Of a stretch of DNA of 49,226 bases, positions 17,477 through 26,068 are shown in pieces. Under the pieces are notes generated by a model, which was given only the letters and a program-made list of their open reading frames with translations, searched no databases and was not told where the DNA came from. Source of the DNA: Gammaproteobacteria bacterium (GTDB taxonomy: Bacteria; Pseudomonadota; Gammaproteobacteria; HTCC5015); NCBI GenBank assembly GCA_028284675.1, contig JANQRI010000007.1, positions 1-49,226 on the forward strand. The letters run 5' to 3'. Within the stretch, counting starts at the first letter, position 1. Each line of letters starts with the position of its first letter. The position numbers and the translations under genes are program-made.

Positions 17477-18496
17477 ATGTTTTCCGGAAAATCAATTTTC
17501 GTAACAGGCGGTACCGGCTCGTTCGGCAAAGCTTTCGTCAAGCATGTGTTAAAAAATCACCCGGATGTAAAAAGGCTGGTTGTTTTTTCGCGCGATGAGC
17601 TGAAACAATTTGAAATGTCACAGGAGTTCTCTCAACAGGAGTACCCTTGCTTACGTTACTTTATCGGCGATGTCAGAGATCTGGACAGATTGCGACGCGC
17701 ACTGGAAGGCATTGATTATGTGATTCATGCAGCGGCGCTTAAACAGGTGCCTGCCGCTGAATACAACCCTTTCGAGTGTATTAAAACGAATATTTTTGGC
17801 GCTCAAAATCTGGTTGAAGCCTGTCTTGATATTGGTGTGGAAAATGTTGTGGCATTATCGACGGATAAAGCCGCCGCACCGATAAATCTCTATGGCGCAA
17901 CCAAACTATGCTCAGACAAATTGTTTGTCGCCGCAAATAATATTAAAGGCGACAGGCGTACACGCTTTAGTGTTGTGCGCTATGGCAATGTAATGGGCAG
18001 CCGGGGATCAGTTATTCCGTTTTTTCTGGAAAAAAGAAAACAGGGTGTTTTGCCTATAACTGATCCTAATATGACCCGCTTTAACATCAGTCTTGAAGAC
18101 GGCGTAAAAATGGTTTTATGGGCAATGCAAAATGCCGCAGGCGGCGAGATTTTTGTGCCTAAAATTCCATCCTATCGTATAACCGATGTTGCCGAAGCCA
18201 TCGGCCCGGACTGTGAACAGCAGATAGTCGGTATCAGGCCCGGTGAAAAATTACATGAGGAAATGATCACTGTTTCCGACAGCTTTAATACGCTGGACCT
18301 CGGTAAATACTATGCCATTTTACCTGAAGGAGGCGTTGCCGGAGAATACACACTCGAAGAATACTGCCAACATAAAAAAGGCAGCCGGGTGAAAAGCGGC
18401 TTCGCATATAACAGCGAAACCAACGAACATTTTCTTAGCGTCGAAGAGTTACGCGCGTTAATTAAAACGCATGTCGCTTCCGATTTCAGCGTATAG
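17477..18496 (+). CDS. pseB: UDP-GlcNAc 4,6-dehydratase (inverting), first step of pseudaminic acid synthesis
   Basis: Cytosolic SDR enzyme converting UDP-GlcNAc to the 4-keto-6-deoxy-L-arabino sugar. The cofactor motif GGTGSFG is at residues 11-17, and the active site shows STDKAAAPINLYGATK with the Asp-Lys pair and Tyr-xxx-Lys. I choose ATG 17477 (MFSGKSIFVTGGTG) because GAGG at 17467-17470 is well spaced for it and the family starts here; an in-frame ATG at 17465 would add four residues. First gene behind the ops leader; pseC follows after 11 bases. Confidence 0.95.
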   Translation: MFSGKSIFVTGGTGSFGKAFVKHVLKNHPDVKRLVVFSRDELKQFEMSQEFSQQEYPCLRYFIGDVRDLDRLRRALEGIDYVIHAAALKQVPAAEYNPFECIKTNIFGAQNLVEACLDIGVENVVALSTDKAAAPINLYGATKLCSDKLFVAANNIKGDRRTRFSVVRYGNVMGSRGSVIPFFLEKRKQGVLPITDPNMTRFNISLEDGVKMVLWAMQNAAGGEIFVPKIPSYRITDVAEAIGPDCEQQIVGIRPGEKLHEEMITVSDSFNTLDLGKYYAILPEGGVAGEYTLEEYCQHKKGSRVKSGFAYNSETNEHFLSVEELRALIKTHVASDFSV

Positions 18497-18507
18497 GAGC
18501 CGCTTTA

Positions 18508-19671
18508 GTGCCGAACATCCCTTACGGACGCCAACACATCAGTGAAGACGACATTAAAGCCGTCACTGAGGTTCTTAAATCCGATTTTCTGACTCAGGGG
18601 CCGGCGGTTCCTGCTTTTGAAAAAGCAGTCGCGCATCACTGTCAGGCAGAACATGCTGTGGCAGTCAACAGCGCTACTTCAGCACTGCATCTGGCTTGCC
18701 TGGCATTAGGCGTCAGCAAAGGTGACCGGGTTTGGACAACCCCTATCACCTTCGTCGCAACCGCAAACTGTGTTCGTTACTGTGGTGCTGATGTCGACTT
18801 TATCGATATTGAGCCAAACACGTTTAACATCAGTGCCGGACAACTCGAAACCAAGCTAAAGCAGGCCAAAATTGAGAACCGGTTACCAAAAGCAGTCATT
18901 GTCGTACACATGTGCGGGCAACCATGTGAAATGGCAGGTATTAATGCACTCAGCAATCAATACGGTTTTCATGTTATAGAGGATGCCTCGCATGCGATCG
19001 GTAGTGAATACCAGGGGCTGCCTACCGGTAACTGCCGCTACAGTGATATTACCGTTTTCAGTTTTCATCCGGTCAAAATTATTACGACCGGAGAAGGCGG
19101 CGTCGCGACAACCAATAACCCAGAACTTGCTGCAAGAATGCGTTTGCTGCGCAGCCATGGCGTGACCCGTGACCCCGCTGAAATGCAGGGTGAGCCTACC
19201 GGTGGCTGGTATTACGAACAAATCGAGTTGGGATTTAATTACCGGATGACAGATATACAAGCGGCCTTGGGCAGCAGCCAACTTAAGCAATTATCTGGGT
19301 TTATCCACAAACGACATACAATTGCCGAACAATATACCGAGCTACTCAAAGGGCTTCCAGTCGAACTGCCCTGGACGCACCCTGACACCTACAGCAGCTT
19401 CCATTTGTATGTGATTCGCTTAAAAACAGATAAAATCAAAAACCCGCACCCAACTGTATTTCAAAATCTTCGGGACAATGGGATCGGCGTAAACCTGCAC
19501 TACATGCCGGTCTACCTGCAGCCCTACTACCGAAACCTTGGCTTTGCTGAAGGCTACTGTCCGCAGGCGGAACAATACAGCGCAACAGCAATCAGCCTCC
19601 CGATGTATCCGGATCTGGATGCAGTTTCCCAACAACATGTTGCAGATGCTCTGCATAAGGCTATTGATTGA
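18508..19671 (+). CDS. pseC: UDP-4-amino-4,6-dideoxy-GlcNAc-type aminotransferase
   Basis: PLP-dependent DegT-family enzyme adding the C4 amino group to the PseB product. Catalytic Lys190 lies in FSFHPVKIITTGEGG, and NSATSALHLACLALG and EDASHAIG are family landmarks. The start is GTG 18508 (MPNIPYGRQHISEDD), with AGGAG eight bases upstream. The 387 residues match PseC. The stop overlaps the pseF start (TGATG). Confidence 0.94.
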   Translation: MPNIPYGRQHISEDDIKAVTEVLKSDFLTQGPAVPAFEKAVAHHCQAEHAVAVNSATSALHLACLALGVSKGDRVWTTPITFVATANCVRYCGADVDFIDIEPNTFNISAGQLETKLKQAKIENRLPKAVIVVHMCGQPCEMAGINALSNQYGFHVIEDASHAIGSEYQGLPTGNCRYSDITVFSFHPVKIITTGEGGVATTNNPELAARMRLLRSHGVTRDPAEMQGEPTGGWYYEQIELGFNYRMTDIQAALGSSQLKQLSGFIHKRHTIAEQYTELLKGLPVELPWTHPDTYSSFHLYVIRLKTDKIKNPHPTVFQNLRDNGIGVNLHYMPVYLQPYYRNLGFAEGYCPQAEQYSATAISLPMYPDLDAVSQQHVADALHKAID

Positions 19672-20357
19672 TGAACATCGCAATAATTCCCGCTCGCGGC
19701 GGCAGCAAACGCATACCCAGAAAAAATATCAAACCGTTTCACGGCAAGCCGATGATTGCATGGTCAATCGAGGCAGCACAAAAAGCCGCAGTTTTCCAGC
19801 ACATCATAGTATCCACTGATGATGCCGAGATCGCCGGCATTGCAGAACAATATGGCGCACAAGTACCGTTCACCCGCCCGGAGGAACTTTCCAATGACTA
19901 TGCCGGGACAACTGAAGTCATCGCGCATGCGACCGACTGGGCACAACAACAGGGCTGGGAAGTTTCAGCGGTATGTTGCATCTATGCAACTGCACCTTTC
20001 GTGCTGGCGGATGATATCCGGCGCGGACTGGATGAGCTGAACTCCGGCGACTGGGCCTACGCCTTTTCGGTGACTGATTTTGCCGCACCTATTTTTCGGT
20101 CGTTCAAACAAACCACCAATGGCGGTGTCGAGATGTTTTTTCCGGAGCACTTCCTGACACGATCACAGGATTTACCCGAAGCCTTACATGATGCCGGCCA
20201 GTTTTATTGGGGGCGCCCTGAATCCTGGCAGGAAAATAAAAGAATATTCGAGTTACACTCAAAACCGATATTTGTACCCAGATGGCGGGTTCAGGACATA
20301 GACAATCAGGCCGACTGGGAGCGCGCTGAAATTCTCGCATCGTTAATTCTGAAATAA
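19671..20357 (+). CDS. pseF: Pseudaminic acid cytidylyltransferase
   Basis: Activates pseudaminic acid with CTP to the CMP-sugar, the last step of the pathway. The N terminus MNIAIIPARGGSKRIPRKN is the signature nucleotide-binding motif of CMP-sialic-acid-synthetase-like enzymes. 228 residues, normal for PseF. ATG 19671 overlaps the pseC stop; the in-frame TTG at 19668 is rejected. pseG starts two bases after the stop. Confidence 0.93.
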   Translation: MNIAIIPARGGSKRIPRKNIKPFHGKPMIAWSIEAAQKAAVFQHIIVSTDDAEIAGIAEQYGAQVPFTRPEELSNDYAGTTEVIAHATDWAQQQGWEVSAVCCIYATAPFVLADDIRRGLDELNSGDWAYAFSVTDFAAPIFRSFKQTTNGGVEMFFPEHFLTRSQDLPEALHDAGQFYWGRPESWQENKRIFELHSKPIFVPRWRVQDIDNQADWERAEILASLILK

Positions 20358-20358
20358 G

Positions 20359-21453
20359 ATGCGCAGTTTAAATGTGGCTTTTCGCGTGGATGCATCCACA
20401 ACTATCGGCATCGGGCATTTGATGAGGACATTAACACTGGCCGATGCATTGTTACAGGAAGGCAGCTACACCCGGTTTATCAGCCGCAATATCCCGGAAT
20501 ATATGCATGAAAAACTTATCAATAAAGGTCACGCGATAACAGTATTAAAAAATAATGAGCAGAATGAAATTCAATCTGAGCTGAAACATGCTCACTGGCT
20601 GGGCGTTAATCAGGAAGTTGATGCAAAACAAACATTGCAGGCAATCAATGACAAATCGTGGGACTGGATGGTGACCGATCACTATGCGATAGATTATCAC
20701 TGGCACGGAATTATTAAGCCTTATACCAATAAAATAATGGTTATAGATGATCTGGCCGACCGGCAGCATGAATGTATATTACTAATGGACCAAACGCTCG
20801 GCAGAAAAGCCGAAGAGTATCGTGCCTTGGTTCCGGAAACCTGCGATATACTGACCGGAGCTCATTATGCTTTATTACGCCCCGAATTCTCTGCGATGCG
20901 GGAACAAAGCCTTAAGCGTCGCGAACACCCCAAGCTTGAGCATTTTTTAATCACAATGGGTGGTATGGATCACATCAATGCAACCGGCACAGTACTCGAA
21001 ATACTGAGAAACTGCCCACTGCCCAAAACCGCAAGCATCACGGTTATTATGGGCGCGCAGGCGCCCTCGCTTAACCGGGTTATTGATCAGGCCCGGAATA
21101 TGCCCTGGCCCACCGAGGTAAAAGTAAATGTTGAGAACATGGCAGAATTAATGAATGCAAGTGATCTGATTATCGGTGCAGCCGGCAGTTCTACCTGGGA
21201 ACGATGTTGTCTGGGGGTACCGGGGATCACCGTCGTTATTGCCGATAACCAGGAAAATATCGCCAATGCGCTGCAACAGGCGAATGCCTCACTGCATGCC
21301 GGCAACCCCCGGGCAACTTCTTTCAGGGATCGATTAACCGAAAATATATCGCAGTTGCTGGATAATCCGGCAATGTTAAAGTCGATAAGCGATGCGGCAG
21401 CAGGAGTCACTGCCGGCACCGGCACCGCCACCGTTATGCAGCATATGCAATAG
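20359..21453 (+). CDS. pseG: UDP-2,4-diacetamido-2,4,6-trideoxy-beta-L-altropyranose hydrolase
   Basis: Removes UDP to give the free 2,4-diamido sugar, the substrate of PseI. The start NVAFRVDASTTIGIGHLMRTL has the PseG/MurG-like glycine and catalytic-histidine region (GIGHLMR), and the C-terminal nucleotide site shows LIIGAAGSSTWERCCLGVP. 364 residues. Followed after ten bases by the formyltransferase-like gene. In some species PseG is fused to the acetyltransferase PseH; here no acetyltransferase domain is attached. Confidence 0.93.
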   Translation: MRSLNVAFRVDASTTIGIGHLMRTLTLADALLQEGSYTRFISRNIPEYMHEKLINKGHAITVLKNNEQNEIQSELKHAHWLGVNQEVDAKQTLQAINDKSWDWMVTDHYAIDYHWHGIIKPYTNKIMVIDDLADRQHECILLMDQTLGRKAEEYRALVPETCDILTGAHYALLRPEFSAMREQSLKRREHPKLEHFLITMGGMDHINATGTVLEILRNCPLPKTASITVIMGAQAPSLNRVIDQARNMPWPTEVKVNVENMAELMNASDLIIGAAGSSTWERCCLGVPGITVVIADNQENIANALQQANASLHAGNPRATSFRDRLTENISQLLDNPAMLKSISDAAAGVTAGTGTATVMQHMQ

Positions 21454-21463
21454 CAGACACGAG

Positions 21464-22111
21464 ATGAATATCACCATACTGTGCAGCAACCCAAACCACC
21501 CGGTCAACAGCACGCTGCAAGACTGGATCAGCGCACAACCGGCAGACCGGCATATTGTGCTGACACACAACAAAACAGAACTTGCCGGCGGTGATATTTT
21601 GTTTCTGGTGTCCTGCTCGGAAATTTTAAATGAAACCGACCGTCGCGCTTATAAAAAAGTACTTGTGATACACGCCGGCGACCTGCCTCATGACCGTGGC
21701 TGGAGTCCACATATATGGCAAATACTTGAGGGTCGCAGCGAAATTACCGTTAGCCTGCTGGAAGCCGCCGATAATGTGGACAGCGGCGATATCTGGCATA
21801 AGATAAAAGTCGAAATACCCAGACATGCTTTATATGATGAAATAAACCGGATACTTTTTGATACGGAAATCAGGCTTATGGATTTCGCCGTCTCAAACTT
21901 TAATCAGATATCGCCACAACCTCAAAGCACCGATATCAAACCTAACTACCGCCCGAAAAGATCACCGCAGGACAGCGAACTAAAAACTGATCTGAGTATT
22001 GCTGAGCAATTCAACCTGATGCGTGTCTGCGACCCTGACAGGTTTCCGGCTTTTTTTAAACTGCACGGGCATAAATATAAAATCAGACTGGAGAAAATGA
22101 ACGATGACTAA
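21464..22111 (+). CDS. Formyltransferase-like protein of the pseudaminic acid cluster
   Basis: 215 residues, starting at ATG 21464 (MNITILCSNPNHP). The part HAGDLPHDRGWSPHIWQIL followed by SLLEAADNVDSGDIW matches the methionyl-tRNA/sugar formyltransferase fold. His70 and Asp106 of the usual Asn-His-Asp triad are present, but the Asn two residues before His is Val68. The protein lies where pseH would be expected, between pseG and pseI, so it may transfer a formyl (or other acyl) group to an amino group of the pseudaminic acid precursor, with 10-formyl-tetrahydrofolate as the likely donor. Similar genes with HxSDLPxGRGWSP are known to me from other nonulosonate clusters. Substrate and even activity are inferred. 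Confidence 0.75.
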   Translation: MNITILCSNPNHPVNSTLQDWISAQPADRHIVLTHNKTELAGGDILFLVSCSEILNETDRRAYKKVLVIHAGDLPHDRGWSPHIWQILEGRSEITVSLLEAADNVDSGDIWHKIKVEIPRHALYDEINRILFDTEIRLMDFAVSNFNQISPQPQSTDIKPNYRPKRSPQDSELKTDLSIAEQFNLMRVCDPDRFPAFFKLHGHKYKIRLEKMNDD

Positions 22112-23156
22112 ATCGATCGTGATCGACAACTGTCAGATCGGAACCGATTTTCCGCCCTATATTATCGCCGAGATGTCGGGCAATCATAACGGCAGCATTG
22201 ATACTGCATTTAAACTGATTGACCAGGCCAAAAAAGCCGGCGCAAATGCGGTGAAACTGCAGACCTACCGCGCCGATACGATTACTATAAAAAGCGACAA
22301 ACCGGACTTTAAAATCAAAGACGGCTTGTGGGCCGGACACACCCTTTACGAATTATACGAATGGGCGCATACCCCCTGGGACTGGCACAGCGCATTGTTC
22401 GAACATGCAAAAAAAGCAGGCATCACCGTTTTCAGCTCACCTTTCGACAATACTGCAATTGATTTGCTTGAAGACCTTAACACGCCGGCCTATAAAATTG
22501 CGTCTTTTGAAGCCATCGATCTTGCTTTGATAAAATATGCGGCCGCCACCGGCAAGCCGATGATTATTTCTACCGGAATGGCCGATGCAGAAGAGATCGA
22601 AGAAGCCATAGACGCGGCCAAATCAGGCGGGTGCAAAGAGCTTGCGGTACTGCATTGCGTCAGCGGCTACCCGGCACCGGCTGCAGATTATAATTTACGC
22701 ACTGTAAGTGATATGGCGGAACGTTTTGGTGTAATCACCGGATTGTCCGATCATACACTGGATAACACCACTGCGATCGCAAGTATTGCAATGGGCGCCG
22801 CAGTTATCGAAAAACACTTTACCCTTGACCGTAACGGCGGCGGACCGGACGACAGTTTTTCACTGGAAATCCATGAGCTGGAAGCACTGTGCCGCAACAG
22901 CAAAACCGCCTGGAAAGCACTGGGACAAGTCGATTACGGGCGCAAATCCAGCGAACTCGGCAATATCAAGTTTCGTCGTTCGCTATATTTTGTTAATGAT
23001 ATCACTGAGGGCGATATCATCTCGGAACATCATGTTAAAAGCATTCGCCCCGGCTATGGCCTTGCCCCAAAGATGCTGGATGATATATTGGGTAAAAAAG
23101 CATCACGTGATATTGAAAAAGGTACTGCAGTTTCCTGGGATTTAATTCAGTCATAA
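22104..23156 (+). CDS. pseI: Pseudaminic acid synthase
   Basis: Condenses the PseG product with phosphoenolpyruvate to the nine-carbon acid. The NeuB-type TIM barrel shows IIAEMSGNHNGSIDTAFKLI, KLQTYRADTITI, and VIEKHFTLDRNGGGPDDSFS; a C-terminal SAF (antifreeze-like) domain follows from about residue 290 (RRSLYFVNDITEGDII). 350 residues, full length. Overlaps the upstream gene by 8 bases. Confidence 0.94.
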   Translation: MTKSIVIDNCQIGTDFPPYIIAEMSGNHNGSIDTAFKLIDQAKKAGANAVKLQTYRADTITIKSDKPDFKIKDGLWAGHTLYELYEWAHTPWDWHSALFEHAKKAGITVFSSPFDNTAIDLLEDLNTPAYKIASFEAIDLALIKYAAATGKPMIISTGMADAEEIEEAIDAAKSGGCKELAVLHCVSGYPAPAADYNLRTVSDMAERFGVITGLSDHTLDNTTAIASIAMGAAVIEKHFTLDRNGGGPDDSFSLEIHELEALCRNSKTAWKALGQVDYGRKSSELGNIKFRRSLYFVNDITEGDIISEHHVKSIRPGYGLAPKMLDDILGKKASRDIEKGTAVSWDLIQS

Positions 23157-23167
23157 ATATCACTGAC

Positions 23168-24172
23168 ATGTCAGACTCCCTATTGAATGTATTGATCGTC
23201 GGTTGCGGAAATATCGCAGGCGGCTTTGATACTGCTGCCGACCCGAATGAACTGCCATGCACACATGCAGGGGCATACCGACGTGACGGCCGGTTTAATA
23301 TAACTGCCTGCGTCGAGCCGGATGATGCCAAGCGAAACCTTTTCATGCGCACCTGGGAAATTCCAGAAGGCTTCCAGAATATTGAAGAAGCAAAATCATC
23401 CGGACTGAAAATCGATATTGCCAGCATTTGCTCACCAACACGCTTTCACAAAGACAATGTATTGGCCGCAATCGAACTCCAGCCAAAACTGATTTTCTGC
23501 GAAAAACCAGTATCCGAATCTCTGGAAGATACCCACTCACTTATTAGCGCATGTGATGATGCAAATATATTACTCGCGATTAACCATACCCGGCGTTGGG
23601 ACCCTGAAATTCAAAAACTGAAACAGCAATTAAGCAATGAAGACTATGGTGAATTACGCTCGGTTACCGGATACTATAATAAAGGCATTTTAAACAACGG
23701 TTCACATCTCATCGATTTGTTATGCTATCTGCTGGGTGATCTGCATGTTCTCGCAACAGCCCCCGGGTACGCCGATTACTCAGAGCTGGACCCTTCCATA
23801 CCGGCACTGCTGCAATCGCAAAACGGAGTCCCGATACACCTTGTGACCGGCCATGCTGAAGATTATGCATTATTTGAACTCCAGCTCATCAGCACAAACG
23901 GTGTATTATTGATGCGCGACGGCGGAATGTCCTGGCTTAACCGTCGACCGACAGAGAGCATACGCTTCAGCGGCTATCGAGTTATCGATTCAGGAACCGA
24001 ATACAGCGGAGGTTATAAACAAGCCATGCTTAATGCGGTCGATGACCTCTACCATGCGGTTCATAAAGGCACGATTCCGGCAAGCAACGGCAACAGTGCG
24101 TATACCGCACAAAAAATTTGCGCACAAATTTTACAATCCCAAAACATTTTGCAATCAACCAAAGATATTTAA
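23168..24172 (+). CDS. Gfo/Idh/MocA-family sugar oxidoreductase
   Basis: 334 residues. An N-terminal NAD(P)-binding Rossmann fold begins VLIVGCGNIAGG, with the family motif CEKPVSES near residue 118 and the catalytic-domain segment NNGSHLIDLLCYLLGD containing the conserved Asp/His pair. Such enzymes oxidise a sugar hydroxyl, often C3 of a nucleotide sugar, to a ketone for a following aminotransferase. The next gene is such an aminotransferase, and then an acetyltransferase, which recalls the WbpB-WbpE-WbpD trio. No 6-dehydrogenase (WbpA) is present, so the product would not be a uronic acid from this locus alone. Confidence 0.85.
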   Translation: MSDSLLNVLIVGCGNIAGGFDTAADPNELPCTHAGAYRRDGRFNITACVEPDDAKRNLFMRTWEIPEGFQNIEEAKSSGLKIDIASICSPTRFHKDNVLAAIELQPKLIFCEKPVSESLEDTHSLISACDDANILLAINHTRRWDPEIQKLKQQLSNEDYGELRSVTGYYNKGILNNGSHLIDLLCYLLGDLHVLATAPGYADYSELDPSIPALLQSQNGVPIHLVTGHAEDYALFELQLISTNGVLLMRDGGMSWLNRRPTESIRFSGYRVIDSGTEYSGGYKQAMLNAVDDLYHAVHKGTIPASNGNSAYTAQKICAQILQSQNILQSTKDI

Positions 24173-24174
24173 AA

Positions 24175-25467
24175 ATGACATCAGATAAACTTGCCCTGTT
24201 AAGCGGCTCCAAAACTGTCAATAAAGAGTTCCCGGCATATAATAGTATCGGTGAAGAAGAACGCATCGCTGTCGATAAAGTTATGCGCAGCGGAGTACTG
24301 TCCCAATTTTTGGGCTGCTGGCATGCTGACTTTTATGGCGGACCCAAAGTACAGGAATTCGAACGCACTTGCGAGAAGTACTTTAAAGTAAAACACGCAA
24401 TAACGGTCAACTCATGGACATCAGGGTTGACAGCAGCCATGGGTGCGATTGATATCGAACCCGGCGATGAAGTGATTGTCAGCCCATGGACGATGTGCGC
24501 CAGCGCCACCGCAATCCTGCACTGGAATGCGATTCCGGTATTTGCCGATATTGAGCCGGAAACATTTAATATCGACCCTGCCGCCATTGAAAAAAATATC
24601 ACGCCTTATACCAAAGCGATTCTCGCAGTTGATATTTTTGGTCATTCCGCGGATATGGATGCATTGATGGGGATTGCGAAAAAACATAACCTTAAAGTGA
24701 TATCCGATACTGCACAGGCACCCGGAGCACTTTATAAAGACAGATACGCCGGCACGGTTGCCGATATCGGCGGCTACAGCCTGAACTACCACAAGCATAT
24801 TCATACCGGTGAAGGCGGTATTTTGGTTACCGAAAACGATGACCTGGCCGAACGCATGCGACTGATTCGCAACCACGCGGAAGCCGTTGTCGGTGACAAA
24901 GGCACGAAAAAACTTAATAATATGATCGGACACAACTTCCGCCTTGGTGAAATAGAGTGCGCAATTGGTATTGAGCAGTTAAAAAAACTAAGCGACCTGG
25001 TCAGCTCACGTCAGCACCTTGCTGAGAGGCTCAGCGCCGGACTGCAACAACTCAACGGTTTGCAAACACCTGTCACGAAACCGGACTGCACGCATGTTTA
25101 CTATATATATCCTTTGATTGTTGATACAAATGCACTTGGTTGCGAACGAGATGTTATTGCCAAAGCTTTGCAGGCCGAGGGTGTCAATGTCAGTACCCAA
25201 TATCAAAATCTGCACCTGCTACCGATGTATCAGAAGAAAATGGCTTATGGCTCAAACGGCTTTCCGTGGACCTCGGAAATCTGCAAACGCGAAGTCAGCT
25301 ATGAAAAAGGCATCTGCCCTGTAGCCGAGGACTTAAACGAAAAAAGCTATATTGGCTTCGGCATGTGTGTATATGAACTGACTGCAGCCGATATCGATTT
25401 GATTATCACCGCTTTTCATAAAGTTTGGGATAATTTGGATGCGTTGCGCTCCACAAATATATCTTAA
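24175..25467 (+). CDS. DegT/DnrJ/EryC1 sugar aminotransferase
   Basis: PLP-dependent aminotransferase of 430 residues, beginning at ATG 24175 (MTSDKLALLSGSKTVN); an upstream in-frame TTG would invade the previous gene. The PLP Lys is 207 in YSLNYHKHIHTGEGG, with SDTAQAPGA as the cofactor Asp region and TVNSWTSGLTAAMGA at the phosphate-binding part. It belongs to a different branch from PseC, so it aminates a second sugar, probably the product of the oxidoreductase two bases upstream. The exact substrate is not recognisable. Confidence 0.88.
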   Translation: MTSDKLALLSGSKTVNKEFPAYNSIGEEERIAVDKVMRSGVLSQFLGCWHADFYGGPKVQEFERTCEKYFKVKHAITVNSWTSGLTAAMGAIDIEPGDEVIVSPWTMCASATAILHWNAIPVFADIEPETFNIDPAAIEKNITPYTKAILAVDIFGHSADMDALMGIAKKHNLKVISDTAQAPGALYKDRYAGTVADIGGYSLNYHKHIHTGEGGILVTENDDLAERMRLIRNHAEAVVGDKGTKKLNNMIGHNFRLGEIECAIGIEQLKKLSDLVSSRQHLAERLSAGLQQLNGLQTPVTKPDCTHVYYIYPLIVDTNALGCERDVIAKALQAEGVNVSTQYQNLHLLPMYQKKMAYGSNGFPWTSEICKREVSYEKGICPVAEDLNEKSYIGFGMCVYELTAADIDLIITAFHKVWDNLDALRSTNIS

Positions 25468-25503
25468 TATCGTTTATCAGCCACCCAAACAGAATCAACA
25501 CTT

Positions 25504-26058
25504 ATGCTCGCGACAGAGGAAATCAAACGTTTATTGCCGCTAAGCGGCGGCAAAGTAAAGCTCGAGCTATTCAAAGAATCGAATATTACCGGAAGTTATG
25601 TGCGCTGGTTAAATGATCCTGATGTTGTGCGTTACAGCAACCAGCGTTTTAAAAGGCACACCCAGGAAAGCTGCCTGAAGTATTTTCAGAGCTTTGAAAA
25701 AGCTGATGCCCTGTTCATAACCGTATCGGAAAAAGAAACCGGCACCACAGTCGGCACCATGACAGTATATTTCAATTTGCAGCATGAAACCGCAGATATC
25801 GGCATTATGATCGGTGACAAAAACCATTGGGGCAAAGGCCTTGGAAAAGATGCCTGGGCCACTATGCTGAATTTTCTGATCAATCAGTGCAAATTCAGAA
25901 AAGTGACTGGAGGCACATTGGCTTGTAATAAAGGTATGATAAAAATCATGCAGGAAACAGGCATGCAGGCCGATGGCATAAGACGACTGCAGGAAATCGT
26001 TGAAGATACACCATACGATATACTGCACTTCGCAAAATTCCAAACTGAGATCATATAG
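25504..26058 (+). CDS. GNAT-family N-acetyltransferase
   Basis: 184 residues of the RimJ/RimL-like GNAT type: WLNDPDVVRYSNQR near the N terminus, acetyl-CoA motif A as NHWGKGLGKDAW, and ACNKGMIKIMQETGMQ. It probably acetylates an amino sugar made in this cluster. Two readings are possible: it acts on the sugar from the preceding oxidoreductase/aminotransferase pair, or it replaces the missing PseH of the pseudaminic acid route. Position favours the first; need favours the second. No ribosome site is obvious before ATG 25504. Confidence 0.85.
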   Translation: MLATEEIKRLLPLSGGKVKLELFKESNITGSYVRWLNDPDVVRYSNQRFKRHTQESCLKYFQSFEKADALFITVSEKETGTTVGTMTVYFNLQHETADIGIMIGDKNHWGKGLGKDAWATMLNFLINQCKFRKVTGGTLACNKGMIKIMQETGMQADGIRRLQEIVEDTPYDILHFAKFQTEII

Positions 26059-26068
26059 AGCATCCGGA

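Noticed and set aside
21392..21463. Longer form of the formyltransferase-like protein starting inside pseG
   Set aside because: Translation from there overlaps pseG out of frame; ATG 21464 gives a typical MNITILCSNP start.
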